The notes under the pieces are model-generated. The model ran no database searches. It saw nothing but the letters and a program-made list of their open reading frames with translations, and had not been told where the DNA came from. Source: Planctomycetota bacterium (GTDB taxonomy: Bacteria; Planctomycetota; UBA1135). Taken from it: 32,801 bases of DNA. Location of the stretch: positions 1 through 32,801 of the forward strand of contig RFGR01000010.1 of the NCBI GenBank assembly GCA_003696625.1, read 5' to 3'. The position numbers and the translations under genes were made by a program. Each line of letters begins with the position of its first letter. The stretch's first letter is position 1. Below, piece by piece: positions 10,356 to 18,423 of this stretch.

Positions 10356-12145
10356 CTGAGGCCGTCGGCGGCCGCAGCCACGGCTGCGGGACGCTGCGCG
10401 CCGGCGACGCCGGCCGGGAGGTCCGGCTGTACGGCTGGGTCGGCGCCCGCCGGGATCACGGCGGTGTCTACTTCGTCGATCTCCGCGATCGCTCCGGGAT
10501 CATCCAGGTCGTCGCCGACGAGGAGGCGACCGAGGAGGCCCGCGCCGCCCTGGCCGGGCTCCGCCTCGAGGACTGCGTCGCCGTCCGCGGCCGGGTCCGC
10601 CGGCGCGACGAGCGCAACCGCAACCCGGAGCGGCCGACCGGCGAGGTCGAAGTCCTGGTCGAGCGGGTCGAGGTGCTGGCGCGCTGCGACCGGCTGCCGT
10701 TCGAGATCGTCGACGACCTCGATGCGCCCGAGGAACTGCGCCTGCGCTACCGCTATCTCGACCTCCGGCGGCGGCCGATGCTGGCCCGCCTCGAGCTGCG
10801 CTCGCGGGCCAACCACGCCGTCCGCTGCCAGCTGGTCGAGGAGGGCTTCCTCGAGGTCGAGACGCCGCTCCTGACCCGCTCGACTCCGGAGGGGGCGCGC
10901 GACTACCTGGTGCCGAGCCGGGTCCGTCCCGGCTCCTGGTACGCCCTGCCGCAGTCGCCGCAGCTCTTCAAGCAGTTGTGCATGGTCGGCGGCATCGAGC
11001 GTTACTTCCAGCTCGCCCGTTGCCTGCGCGACGAAGATCTGCGCGCCGACCGTCAGCCGGAGTTCACCCAGCTCGACCTGGAGCTGTCGTTCGTCGACGA
11101 GGAGGAGATCCTGGCCGTGGTCGAGCGGGTCATGGCCCGGCTGTTCGCCGAGATCCTGGGCCGGGAGCTGCCGCTGCCGTTGCCGCGGATGTCCCACGCC
11201 GAGGCGATCCGCCGCTTCGCCAGTGACAAGCCCGACCTGCGCAATCCGCTCGAGATCTGCGACCTCGGCCGGCAGGCCGGCACCATCGGTTTTCGGATCT
11301 TCGACGACGCCCTGGCCGGCGGCGGCCTGGTCCGCGGCGTCCGCCTTCCGGGCGGCGCCCGGCTGCCGCGCAAGCGGATCGACGCCCTCGAGCAGGCCTG
11401 CAAGGACGCCGGCGCCGCCGGCATGGCCTGGTGCAAGGTGGGGGAGGACGGTCCCAGCGGCCCGCTCGCCCGCTTTCTCGGCGGCGACGCCGGCGCCGCT
11501 TTCCTGGCCGCCGCCGACTGTCGCCCGGGCGACCTGCTGGCGGTGATCGCCGACCGGCCCCGACGGGCGCTGGTCGCCCTGGACGCCCTCCGCCGCGCCG
11601 CCGGGCGGGAGCTGGATCTGGTCGCGGGCCCGGACCGCCTGCTCTGGGTGACCGACTTCCCGCTCTTCGAACAGGACGACGACGGCGGCTGGTTCCCGGC
11701 CCACCACCCGTTCACCGCGCCCCACCCGGACGACCTCGAGGACCTCCTCGCCGGCCGTCGGGAAGGGATCCGTTCGCGCGCCTACGACCTGGTCATGAAC
11801 GGCGTCGAGCTGGGCTCGGGCTCGATCCGGATCCACCGGCGCGACGTCCAGGAGGCGGTCTTCGCCGCCCTCGGCATCGGGCCGGAGGAGGCCCGGCGGC
11901 GCTTCCGCTTCCTGCTCGACGCCTTCCGGTTCGGGCCGCCGCCGCACGGCGGCTTCGCCCTCGGCCTCGATCGCCTCTACGCCCTGCTCGCCGGCGCCGA
12001 CTCGATCCGGGAGGTCATCGCCTTCCCGAAAACCACCGCCGGCGGTTGTCCGCTGACCGAGGCCCCGGCCCCGATCGATCCCGAGCAGCTCGCCGAGCTG
12101 GGGATCCGCTTCACCGCCGAGCGCGGCGAGGCCGAAAAGGAATAG
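10352..12145 (+). CDS. aspS: Aspartyl-tRNA synthetase
   Basis: This 597-residue class II synthetase charges tRNA-Asp. An N-terminal OB-fold anticodon-binding domain (about 1-110) precedes the catalytic core, with motif 2 region R-D-E-D-L-R-A-D-R-Q-P-E-F-T-Q. The bacterial GAD insert spans about 285-420 and motif 3 is G-G-F-A-L-G-L-D-R-L. In the OB fold the residue after R-R-D is His36, as in non-discriminating enzymes that also charge tRNA-Asn. The second marker position (Arg88) is basic, as in discriminating ones. Specificity is therefore open. The ATG overlaps the atpC stop, so it is translationally coupled to the ATP synthase operon. Confidence 0.97.
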   Translation: MTEAVGGRSHGCGTLRAGDAGREVRLYGWVGARRDHGGVYFVDLRDRSGIIQVVADEEATEEARAALAGLRLEDCVAVRGRVRRRDERNRNPERPTGEVEVLVERVEVLARCDRLPFEIVDDLDAPEELRLRYRYLDLRRRPMLARLELRSRANHAVRCQLVEEGFLEVETPLLTRSTPEGARDYLVPSRVRPGSWYALPQSPQLFKQLCMVGGIERYFQLARCLRDEDLRADRQPEFTQLDLELSFVDEEEILAVVERVMARLFAEILGRELPLPLPRMSHAEAIRRFASDKPDLRNPLEICDLGRQAGTIGFRIFDDALAGGGLVRGVRLPGGARLPRKRIDALEQACKDAGAAGMAWCKVGEDGPSGPLARFLGGDAGAAFLAAADCRPGDLLAVIADRPRRALVALDALRRAAGRELDLVAGPDRLLWVTDFPLFEQDDDGGWFPAHHPFTAPHPDDLEDLLAGRREGIRSRAYDLVMNGVELGSGSIRIHRRDVQEAVFAALGIGPEEARRRFRFLLDAFRFGPPPHGGFALGLDRLYALLAGADSIREVIAFPKTTAGGCPLTEAPAPIDPEQLAELGIRFTAERGEAEKE

Positions 12146-12190
12146 AATGGCCCGCCCCCGGCCCATCACTCCGACCACCCGCATCGCCCT

Positions 12191-12206
12191 GAGGTAGCCG
12201 ACCATT
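12191..12206 (+). promoter_or_regulatory. infC initiation region: Shine-Dalgarno plus AUU start
   Basis: GAGG (12191-12194) lies nine bases ahead of ATT (12204-12206). The IF3 reading frame opens only after the TAG at 12195-12197. It has no NTG codon until a CTG inside the conserved V-F-L-I-G segment. AUU is thus the only reasonable start, as in E. coli infC, where it lets IF3 repress its own translation. Confidence 0.75.
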
Positions 12207-12749
12207 CCCCCGCGCCGTAGAAGATCTCGTTATGCTCCGCCGGAAAAGGAGCGCTACCGCGTCAACAACCGCATCCGGATCAAGGAGGTCTTCCTGATCG
12301 GCCCCGAGGGGCGCCAGGTCGGCGTGGTGCCGACCGCCGAGGCGCTGCGGATGGCCCAGGAGGCCGGCCTCGACTTGGTCGAGGTGGCGCCGCAGAGCCG
12401 GCCGCCGGTGTGCAAGATCCTGGACTACGGCCGCTTCAAGTACGAGCAGAAGAAGAAGCAGAGCCGGTCCAAGAGCGCCTCCTCGATCCTCAAGGAGCTG
12501 CGGGTCCGGCCGAAGATCGACGACCACGACCTCGAGATCAAGATCCGTAAGGCGCGCGAGTTCCTCGAGGCCGGCCACAAGGTCCAGATCACCTGCCTCT
12601 TCCGCGGCCGGGAGATGGTCTACCAGAACCTCGGCCGCGACGTGCTGATGAAGGTGGTCGAGGCCCTGGCCGATCTGGCCCGGGTCGAGCGGCCGCCGCG
12701 GATGGAGGGCCGGCGGATGAACATCCTGCTCGGCCGCAAGTCCGGCTGA
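12204..12749 (+). CDS. infC: Translation initiation factor IF-3 (AUU start)
   Basis: This 181-residue factor binds the 30S subunit, keeps subunits apart and checks start codons. The N-terminal domain has R-V-N-N-R-I-R-I-K-E-V-F-L-I-G. The linker and C-terminal domain hold P-P-V-C-K-I-L-D-Y-G-R-F-K-Y-E and K-E-L-R-V-R-P-K-I-D-D-H-D. A basic tail R-R-R-R-S-R-Y precedes the N domain, as in many IF3s. Starting at the first ATG (12342) would delete the N-terminal domain, so the AUU at 12204 is preferred. It lies 58 bases after aspS and heads the infC-rpmI-rplT group. Confidence 0.92.
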   Translation: MPPRRRRSRYAPPEKERYRVNNRIRIKEVFLIGPEGRQVGVVPTAEALRMAQEAGLDLVEVAPQSRPPVCKILDYGRFKYEQKKKQSRSKSASSILKELRVRPKIDDHDLEIKIRKAREFLEAGHKVQITCLFRGREMVYQNLGRDVLMKVVEALADLARVERPPRMEGRRMNILLGRKSG

Positions 12750-12753
12750 GGCC

Positions 12754-12770
12754 GGCCGCGAGCGGCCTTC
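12754..12770 (+). terminator. Weak hairpin after infC
   Basis: GGCCG (12754-12758) pairs with CGGCC (12763-12767) around a CGAG tetraloop, and TTCCTT follows. It lies just after the infC stop and just before the rpmI promoter. It may be a weak or partial terminator; the T-tract is poor. Confidence 0.25.
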
Positions 12771-12771
12771 C

Positions 12772-12799
12772 TTGACCGGTTCCGGGGATCGGGTACACT
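12772..12799 (+). promoter_or_regulatory. Putative promoter of rpmI-rplT-pheST
   Basis: TTGACC (12772-12777), a 16-base spacer and TACACT (12794-12799) lie in the 90-base gap between infC and rpmI. This would give a leader of about 35 bases. The leader contains CTTG, CAAG and CTTG segments that could form two mutually exclusive short hairpins before the GTG of rpmI. It offers extra supply of the two ribosomal proteins independent of infC. Confidence 0.5.
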
Positions 12800-12839
12800 G
12801 TCCGACCCCGTTCTTGGACCCAAGCCACTTGAAACAGCA

Positions 12840-13034
12840 GTGCCCAAGCAGAAGACCAAGAAGGCCGTCGCCAAGCGCATGAAAGTGACGAAGACCGGCA
12901 AGGTGCTTCGTCGTCACGAGGCCACCGGCCACCTTCTCTCCGCCAAGTCCGCCAAGCGCCGGCGGAACCTTCGGCGCAGCACCGTCGTGCTCGGCAAGTT
13001 CGCCCAGAACATGCGCGAGCTGATGAACTCGTAG
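12840..13034 (+). CDS. rpmI: Ribosomal protein L35
   Basis: This 64-residue basic protein of the 50S subunit begins M-P-K-Q-K-T-K-K-A and has R-R-H-E-A-T-G-H-L-L-S-A-K-S-A-K-R. The start is a GTG at 12840 with only a poor Shine-Dalgarno. It sits between infC and rplT in the order found across bacteria. In E. coli this group is repressed by L20 and IF3; here rpmI appears to have its own promoter. Confidence 0.95.
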   Translation: MPKQKTKKAVAKRMKVTKTGKVLRRHEATGHLLSAKSAKRRRNLRRSTVVLGKFAQNMRELMNS

Positions 13035-13049
13035 CCGGGAGGAGGAAGG

Positions 13050-13409
13050 ATGACTCGCGCCCGTTCCGTCGTTCCGCGTCTGCGCCGGCGCCGGCGGCTC
13101 TTCCGGCGTTCCAAGGGCAACTGGGGGGCCCGCCGCAAGCTGCTGCGGACCATGAAGGAGAACCTGCTGCGGGCCGGCATGTTCGCCTACCGCGACCGCC
13201 GGAACCGCAAGCGGGTGTTCCGCCGGCTCTGGATCCAGCGAATCAACGCCGCCGCCCGCAGTCACGGCCTCAGCTACTCGCGCTTCGTCCACGGGGTCAA
13301 GAAGGCCGGGATCGAGATCGACCGTAAGGCCCTCAGCGAACTGGCCTTCCACGACCCGGCCGCCTTCGCGGCCGTGGTCGAGCGGGCCAAGGAAGCCCTG
13401 GCCGCCTGA
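13050..13409 (+). CDS. rplT: Ribosomal protein L20
   Basis: This 119-residue 50S assembly protein has a long basic N-terminal helix ([19 protein letters not shown]). The globular C-terminal domain carries [22 protein letters not shown] strong GGGAGGAGG Shine-Dalgarno lies just ahead of the ATG at 13050. Length is standard. Confidence 0.97.
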   Translation: MTRARSVVPRLRRRRRLFRRSKGNWGARRKLLRTMKENLLRAGMFAYRDRRNRKRVFRRLWIQRINAAARSHGLSYSRFVHGVKKAGIEIDRKALSELAFHDPAAFAAVVERAKEALAA

Positions 13410-13418
13410 GTCGGGCCG

Positions 13419-14447
13419 ATGCGCGACCAGCTCGAGCGGCTGCGCCGGGAGGGGCTGGCCGCGCTGGCCGGCGCCGAGGACGAAGCGGCCCTCCGCCGCG
13501 AGGAGGTCCGGCTGCTCGGCCGCCAGGGCGAGCTGACCGCTCTGCTCAAGCAGGTCGGCGCGCTGCCGGCCGCAGAGCGCCCGGAGGCCGGCCGGCTGGC
13601 CAACGCGGTCAAGGCCGAGCTGGCCGCGGCCCTGGACGAGCGGCGCCGGGCGCTGGCCGCCGCCCGCCTCGAGCGCGACCTGTCCGGGGCCGGCTTCGAC
13701 CCGACCCTGCCGGGACCGCCGCCGCCGGCCGGCACCCTGCACCCGATCACCCGGGTCCAGCGCCGGCTCGAGGACCTCTTTACGGCCATGGGGTTCGTGG
13801 TCGCCGACGGCCCCGAGGTCGAACTCGAGGAGAACAACTTCGACGCCCTCAACATCCCCGCCGATCACCCGGCGCGGGAGGCCCAGGACACAATCTGGGT
13901 CCGGTCCGAGCGCGGGGTCTGCATGCGCACCCACACCTCGCCGGTTCAGGTCCGGGCGCTGCGCCGCTTCGGGGTGCCGCTGCGGGTGGTGGCCCCGGGC
14001 CGGGTCTTCCGCCAGGAGACCCAAGACGCCTCCCACGACCACACCTTCCATCAGATGGAGGGCCTGGTCGTCGACCGCGGGGTCGGCGTCGGCCACATGC
14101 TGCACGCCATGAACACGCTGCTGGCGGGGGTCTTCGGCCGCGACCTCGAGACCCGCCTGCGGCCGGGCTTTTTCCCCTTCGTCGAGCCCGGGTTCGAACT
14201 CGACGCCCGCTGCCCGTTCTGCAGCGACGGCTGTCGGGTCTGCAAGGGGTCGACCTGGGTCGAGCTGATGCCGGGCGGTCTCGTCCACCCGAACGTGCTG
14301 CGCGCCTGCGGGGTGGATCCGGAGGAGTACAGCGGCTACGCCTTCGGCCTCGGCCTGTCTCGGCTGGCGATGCTCTGCTACGGCATCGACGACATCCGCT
14401 GGCTCCTCGGCGGCGACCTCCGCTTCCTCGAGCAGTTCCCGGCATGA
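13419..14447 (+). CDS. pheS: Phenylalanyl-tRNA synthetase alpha subunit
   Basis: This 342-residue catalytic subunit of the alpha2-beta2 enzyme charges tRNA-Phe. An N-terminal coiled coil (about 1-90) grips tRNA. The class II core follows with H-P-I-T-R-V, R-T-H-T-S-P-V-Q, F-R-Q-E-T-Q-D-A-S-H-D-H-T-F-H-Q-M-E-G and the final G-L-G-L-S-R-L. A four-Cys segment (C-P-F-C and C-R-V-C near residues 265-275) could bind zinc, as seen in some other bacterial PheS. Its stop overlaps the ATG of pheT. Confidence 0.97.
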   Translation: MRDQLERLRREGLAALAGAEDEAALRREEVRLLGRQGELTALLKQVGALPAAERPEAGRLANAVKAELAAALDERRRALAAARLERDLSGAGFDPTLPGPPPPAGTLHPITRVQRRLEDLFTAMGFVVADGPEVELEENNFDALNIPADHPAREAQDTIWVRSERGVCMRTHTSPVQVRALRRFGVPLRVVAPGRVFRQETQDASHDHTFHQMEGLVVDRGVGVGHMLHAMNTLLAGVFGRDLETRLRPGFFPFVEPGFELDARCPFCSDGCRVCKGSTWVELMPGGLVHPNVLRACGVDPEEYSGYAFGLGLSRLAMLCYGIDDIRWLLGGDLRFLEQFPA

Positions 14448-16861
14448 AGGTCTCTCTGTCCTGGATCGGCGAATTTGTCGACCTCGACGGCGTCGCGCCG
14501 GAGCGGGTCGCCGAGCTGCTTTCCTTGCACACGGCCGAGGTCGAGGGCCTGGAATGGTTCGGGGAGGCGATCGCCGACGTCGTCGTCGGCGAGGTGGTGG
14601 CGTGCGGCCCGCACCCGGGCGCCGACAAGTTGTCCCTGACTCGAGTCGAGTTCGGCGCCGGCGAGGCGGTGCCGGTGGTCTGCGGCGCCCCGAACGTCCG
14701 CCGCGGGCTGAAGGTGGCCTTCGCGCCGGTCGGCAGCCGCCTGCCCGGCGGCATCAAGATCAAGAAAGCCCGGCTGCGCGGCGAAACCTCCTGCGGCATG
14801 ATCTGCTCCGAGCGCGAGCTGGAGCTGTCCGACGAACATCAGGGAATCCTGGAACTCGACCCGGCGGCCCCGGTCGGCGCCCGCCTGGTCGATTACCTCG
14901 GGCTGCTCGATCCGGTCCTCGAGCTGGACAACAAGTCGCTCACCCACCGACCGGACCTCTGGGGCCACTATGGTTTCGCCCGCGAGCTGGCCGCCATCCT
15001 GGGCCGTGAACTCCGACCGCTGCCGCTGGCGCCGCCCTGGCCGGAGGCCGACGGCGAAGGGGTACCGATCGAACTCGAGGATCGGGCGGGATGCCCGCTC
15101 TACCTCGGCCTGCGCATCGATCTGGACGCCGCCCCGCGGCCCTCGCCGGGCTGGCTTCGACGCAGGTTGCTGGCGGTCGGGCAGCGGCCGCTCGACGACG
15201 TCGTCGACCTGACCAACTACATCCTGCTCGAGACCGGGCAGCCGACCCACGCCTTCGACCTCGACCGCCTGCAGGGGCCGGAGATTCGGGTCCGCCCTGC
15301 CGCCCAGGGCGAACTCCTGACCACTCTCGACGGGGTCGAGCGGCAGCTGGTCGCCGAAGATCTGGTCATCGCCGACGCCGGCCGCGCCGTCGCCCTGGCC
15401 GGGGTGATGGGCGGCGAGAACTCTGAGGTCGGCCCGGAGACGCGCCGGCTGCTGCTCGAGTCCGCCTCCTTCGACCCGGTCCGGGTGCGGCGGACGGCAC
15501 AGCGCCACGGCCTCCGCAGCGAGGCTTCGGCCCGGTTCGAGAAGTCGCTCGATCCGGCCCTGGCCCCGGAGGCCCTGCGCCGGTTCGCGTCCCTCCTCGC
15601 CCGGGTTCGGCCCGAGGCGCGGGTGCTCGGCCCGCCGGCGGTCGCCGGCGCCGCCGCCGCGCCTGCGATCCGTCTCGAACTCGAGCCGGAGCGGGCCGCC
15701 CGGCTGCTCGGCCTGCCGCTCGGCCGGGAGGAGGTCGCGGCGCCCCTCCGGGCCCTCGGTTTCGCGGTCGCCGACGAGGGCTCCGGGCCGCTGCAGGTTG
15801 GGGTGCCTTCCTGGCGGGCCACCAAGGACGTCACTCTGCCGATCGATCTGGTCGAGGAGGTGGGCCGGATGGCCGGCTACCACCGGATTCGGCCCGAGGC
15901 GCTGCTGGCGCCGGTCGAGCCCCCCTGGACCGACCCGGTCCGGCTCCTCGGGCGGCGCCTGGCCGACCGCCTGGCCGGCGCCTGGCAGGGCGCCGAGACC
16001 CAGGGCTATTCCTTCCTCGACCGGCGCTGGGCGGAACGCCTCGGGCTGCCGGAGGAGAGTTTCGCCCGGCTCGCCAACCCGGTCCAGGACCGGGTCGACC
16101 TGGTCCGGCGCGATCCGGTGCCGACCCTGCTCGAGCAGGCGGCCGGCAACGTCCGGGAGCGGCCCCGGGGCCTGCTGTTCGAGCTGGCCAAGGGCTACGA
16201 GGCCGATCGAGCGGACGCGGACGGCCTGCCCGTTGAGCGGCGCTGGCTCGGGGCGGTCCTCTGGCAGCGACCGGGCGTCCGGCCGGACGGGCCGGAGAGC
16301 GCCTTCGGCGCGGCTCGCAGTCTGACCGAGGACTTGCTGCGGACGGCCGTGGCGCCGGCCGGGGCCGAACCCGGGCACGGCCCGTCCTGGGCCCACCCCG
16401 CCCGCGCGCTGGCCTGGCGGGGCGAACCCGATCGACTGCTCGGCTGGTCGGCCTCGCTCGACCCGCGGCTGGCCGGGGAACTCGACCTGGACGGTTTCGA
16501 CACCGCGGTGGTCCTCCTCGACCTCGCCGCCCTGGCCGAACTCGGCGCCGGTCGCCTGCCCGCCTTCCGGCCGCCGGCGCGGGTGCCGGCGATCAAGGTG
16601 GACGTCGCCCTGGCTCTGCCCGAGGAGGTGTCCTACGCCGAGGTCGAGGCGGCCCTGCGCCGGGCCGGCGGCAAGCTGCTCGAGAGCCTGACTCTGTTCG
16701 ACCTCTTCGCCGGCGGCTCGCTGCCGCCGGGACAGCGGAGCCTGGCCTTCCACGCCGTGCTGCGTGCCCCCGACCGCACCCTCGGCGAGAAGGACGAGCG
16801 CCGCTTCCTCGAACGGGCGGCCCAGGCCGCTCAGGAACTCGGCGGCGCGCTGCGCGCCTGA
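14444..16861 (+). CDS. pheT: Phenylalanyl-tRNA synthetase beta subunit
   Basis: This 805-residue protein has domains in the usual order. An EMAP-like tRNA-binding domain (about 40-150) includes G-P-H-P-G-A-D-K-L. The B3/B4 editing domain includes Q-P-T-H-A-F-D. The B5 domain follows, then a catalytic-like core and a C-terminal FDX-ACB anticodon-binding domain (about 710-805, with L-F-D-L-F and the ending G-E-K-D-E-R-R-F). It starts in an ATGA overlap with pheS and ends eight bases before the convergent glycosyltransferase gene. Confidence 0.97.
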   Translation: MKVSLSWIGEFVDLDGVAPERVAELLSLHTAEVEGLEWFGEAIADVVVGEVVACGPHPGADKLSLTRVEFGAGEAVPVVCGAPNVRRGLKVAFAPVGSRLPGGIKIKKARLRGETSCGMICSERELELSDEHQGILELDPAAPVGARLVDYLGLLDPVLELDNKSLTHRPDLWGHYGFARELAAILGRELRPLPLAPPWPEADGEGVPIELEDRAGCPLYLGLRIDLDAAPRPSPGWLRRRLLAVGQRPLDDVVDLTNYILLETGQPTHAFDLDRLQGPEIRVRPAAQGELLTTLDGVERQLVAEDLVIADAGRAVALAGVMGGENSEVGPETRRLLLESASFDPVRVRRTAQRHGLRSEASARFEKSLDPALAPEALRRFASLLARVRPEARVLGPPAVAGAAAAPAIRLELEPERAARLLGLPLGREEVAAPLRALGFAVADEGSGPLQVGVPSWRATKDVTLPIDLVEEVGRMAGYHRIRPEALLAPVEPPWTDPVRLLGRRLADRLAGAWQGAETQGYSFLDRRWAERLGLPEESFARLANPVQDRVDLVRRDPVPTLLEQAAGNVRERPRGLLFELAKGYEADRADADGLPVERRWLGAVLWQRPGVRPDGPESAFGAARSLTEDLLRTAVAPAGAEPGHGPSWAHPARALAWRGEPDRLLGWSASLDPRLAGELDLDGFDTAVVLLDLAALAELGAGRLPAFRPPARVPAIKVDVALALPEEVSYAEVEAALRRAGGKLLESLTLFDLFAGGSLPPGQRSLAFHAVLRAPDRTLGEKDERRFLERAAQAAQELGGALRA

Positions 16862-16869
16862 AGCCTCCC

Positions 16870-18339
16870 TCAGTCCAGGCCGGACGCCAGGGGCCGGTTC
16901 AAGAACAGGCGGGCGGCCGAACGGGTCGGCGGTTCGGACCATGCCACGCCGGCGTCGCGGAGGGCGCGGGCCAGCTCCAGCCGGTTTCGTCCGTCCCCGT
17001 CCGGATCGTGGACCAGGACGAAGGCCGGCTGCGCCCCGGCCAGCAGTTCCACGGCGCGGGCGAAGGCGCGCTCGCGCCCGGACCGCTCGGGAGCCAGGCC
17101 GCGCCCGGCGGCGAAGGTCCAGGCCTTAGGCGGGGGCCCGAGGCACTCCAGGTCCGTCCGGCGGAGCCGGAAGGGCAGGCCGTAGGACCAGCTCATGAGC
17201 TGGGCGCCCGCCCAGTCGGCCGCGCCGGCGGCCCGCAGGACCCGGGCGGTGTCGTCCTCGCTGCGGGCCCGGACCGGGTCGAGGAAGAGGATCAGACCGG
17301 CCAGCGCCAGAGCGGCCCAGGCCGCACCGATCACCAGCCGCGGCCGCCGGTCGGTGGGTTCCGCCCAGGCCGGGCCGAGCCACAGGGCCAGGCCGGGCAG
17401 GGCCGGCGCCAGGTAGGCCGGCTGCTTGCCGGCGGGCAGCGAGAAGAAGAGGATCGGCAGCAGCGCCCAGACGGCGTGGAAACGAGCATCCCCGGCCACG
17501 GCCAGCCGGCGGCGCCGGCGGCTGGAGAGCAGGCCGAGCCACCACGGGAACAGGACGGCGGCGGCCAGAGCCGGGAAGAACCAGATCGGCCGGGCGCGGG
17601 CGTGGACGTCGCTGGCGATCCGGCCGACCGTCTCGCGGCCGATCCAGAACTCCCACAGGCCGGGCTGGGCGGCACCGGCGGCCAGGTACCAGGGCAGGCC
17701 GATCGCGGCCATGGCCAGCCAGAGAAGCGGGTGGAGCAGGCGGCGCAGGGCGGCGCCGTCCCGCTCGAGCAAGCCGGTGACCAGGAGGACGAGCAGGGCC
17801 AGGGCCGGCCCGACCGGCCCCTTGACCAGGAAGGCGGCGCCGAAAGCGGCGCCGGCGGCCGCCGCCGGTCCGGCGCCGCCCCGGCGCTGCAGCCGCCGGC
17901 CGGCGAGGAGGCCGGCGGTGACCAGAGCGGTCAGGACCATGTCAAGGGTGGCGAGCTGACCGAGGACGAGGAGCAAGGGCTCGGCGACCAAGATCAGCAC
18001 CGCGGTGGCGCCGGCCGCCCGGCCGATCCGGTCCCGGCCGCGGCGCCGGACCAAGAGGACCGTGGCGCCCAGGGCGAGCAGGGCCGGCAGGCGGACGGCG
18101 AAGGCGGTCGGCCCGAGGACCGCCATCGCCCCGGCCATCGCCCAGTAGACGCCGGGAGGCTTGTCCGGGTAGACGACGCCGGCGTGGCGCGGCAGGAGCA
18201 GGTCGCCGCTGGCCAGCATCTCCCGGGCGGCTTCGCCGTAGCGGCCTTCGTCCGGTTCGGCCAGCGGCCGCAGCAGCGCGGCCGCGGCGACCAGCGCCAG
18301 CAGGACGAGGATCAGGCGCCGTTCGGCGGTGGGGGGCAA
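16870..18339 (-). CDS. ArnT/PMT-like membrane glycosyltransferase
   Basis: A 489-residue polytopic protein of the GT83/ArnT type, which moves a sugar from a polyprenyl carrier onto an envelope acceptor. The first outer loop has the family motif P-D-E-G-R-Y-G-E-A-A-R-E-M-L-A-S-G-D followed by Y-P-D-K-P-P-G-V-Y-W, holding the catalytic acidic residues. About ten hydrophobic segments follow, then a soluble C-terminal part. No ATG or GTG lies in frame in the divergent gap. TTG at 18339 is taken as the start; TTG at 18399 would add 20 residues. Donor and acceptor are unknown, but the divergent sugar transferase suggests surface polysaccharide. Confidence 0.85.
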   Translation of the reverse strand: MPPTAERRLILVLLALVAAAALLRPLAEPDEGRYGEAAREMLASGDLLLPRHAGVVYPDKPPGVYWAMAGAMAVLGPTAFAVRLPALLALGATVLLVRRRGRDRIGRAAGATAVLILVAEPLLLVLGQLATLDMVLTALVTAGLLAGRRLQRRGGAGPAAAAGAAFGAAFLVKGPVGPALALLVLLVTGLLERDGAALRRLLHPLLWLAMAAIGLPWYLAAGAAQPGLWEFWIGRETVGRIASDVHARARPIWFFPALAAAVLFPWWLGLLSSRRRRRLAVAGDARFHAVWALLPILFFSLPAGKQPAYLAPALPGLALWLGPAWAEPTDRRPRLVIGAAWAALALAGLILFLDPVRARSEDDTARVLRAAGAADWAGAQLMSWSYGLPFRLRRTDLECLGPPPKAWTFAAGRGLAPERSGRERAFARAVELLAGAQPAFVLVHDPDGDGRNRLELARALRDAGVAWSEPPTRSAARLFLNRPLASGLD

Positions 18340-18346
18340 GGGTGGT

Positions 18347-18375
18347 TTGGTGGCAGGCCGGGGACGGGGTAGTTT
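18347..18375 (+). promoter_or_regulatory. Possible promoter of the sugar transferase gene
   Basis: TTGGTG (18347-18352) and TAGTTT (18370-18375) are 17 bases apart in the only AT-richer patch of the divergent gap. Both hexamers are weak matches. Confidence 0.25.
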
Positions 18376-18423
18376 TTCCTCGTCCGGCGTCGGCGGCAAG
18401 GGCCCGCTCGCCGGGCCCCGGCC

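Noticed and set aside
12143-12148. TAGAAT at the end of aspS as an infC promoter
   Set aside because: It contains the aspS stop codon and no TTGACx-like box lies 15-18 bases upstream.
18340-18423. CRISPR, attachment site or mobile-element border in the divergent gap
   Set aside because: No direct repeats, no integrase or transposase nearby, and gene composition is even on both sides.
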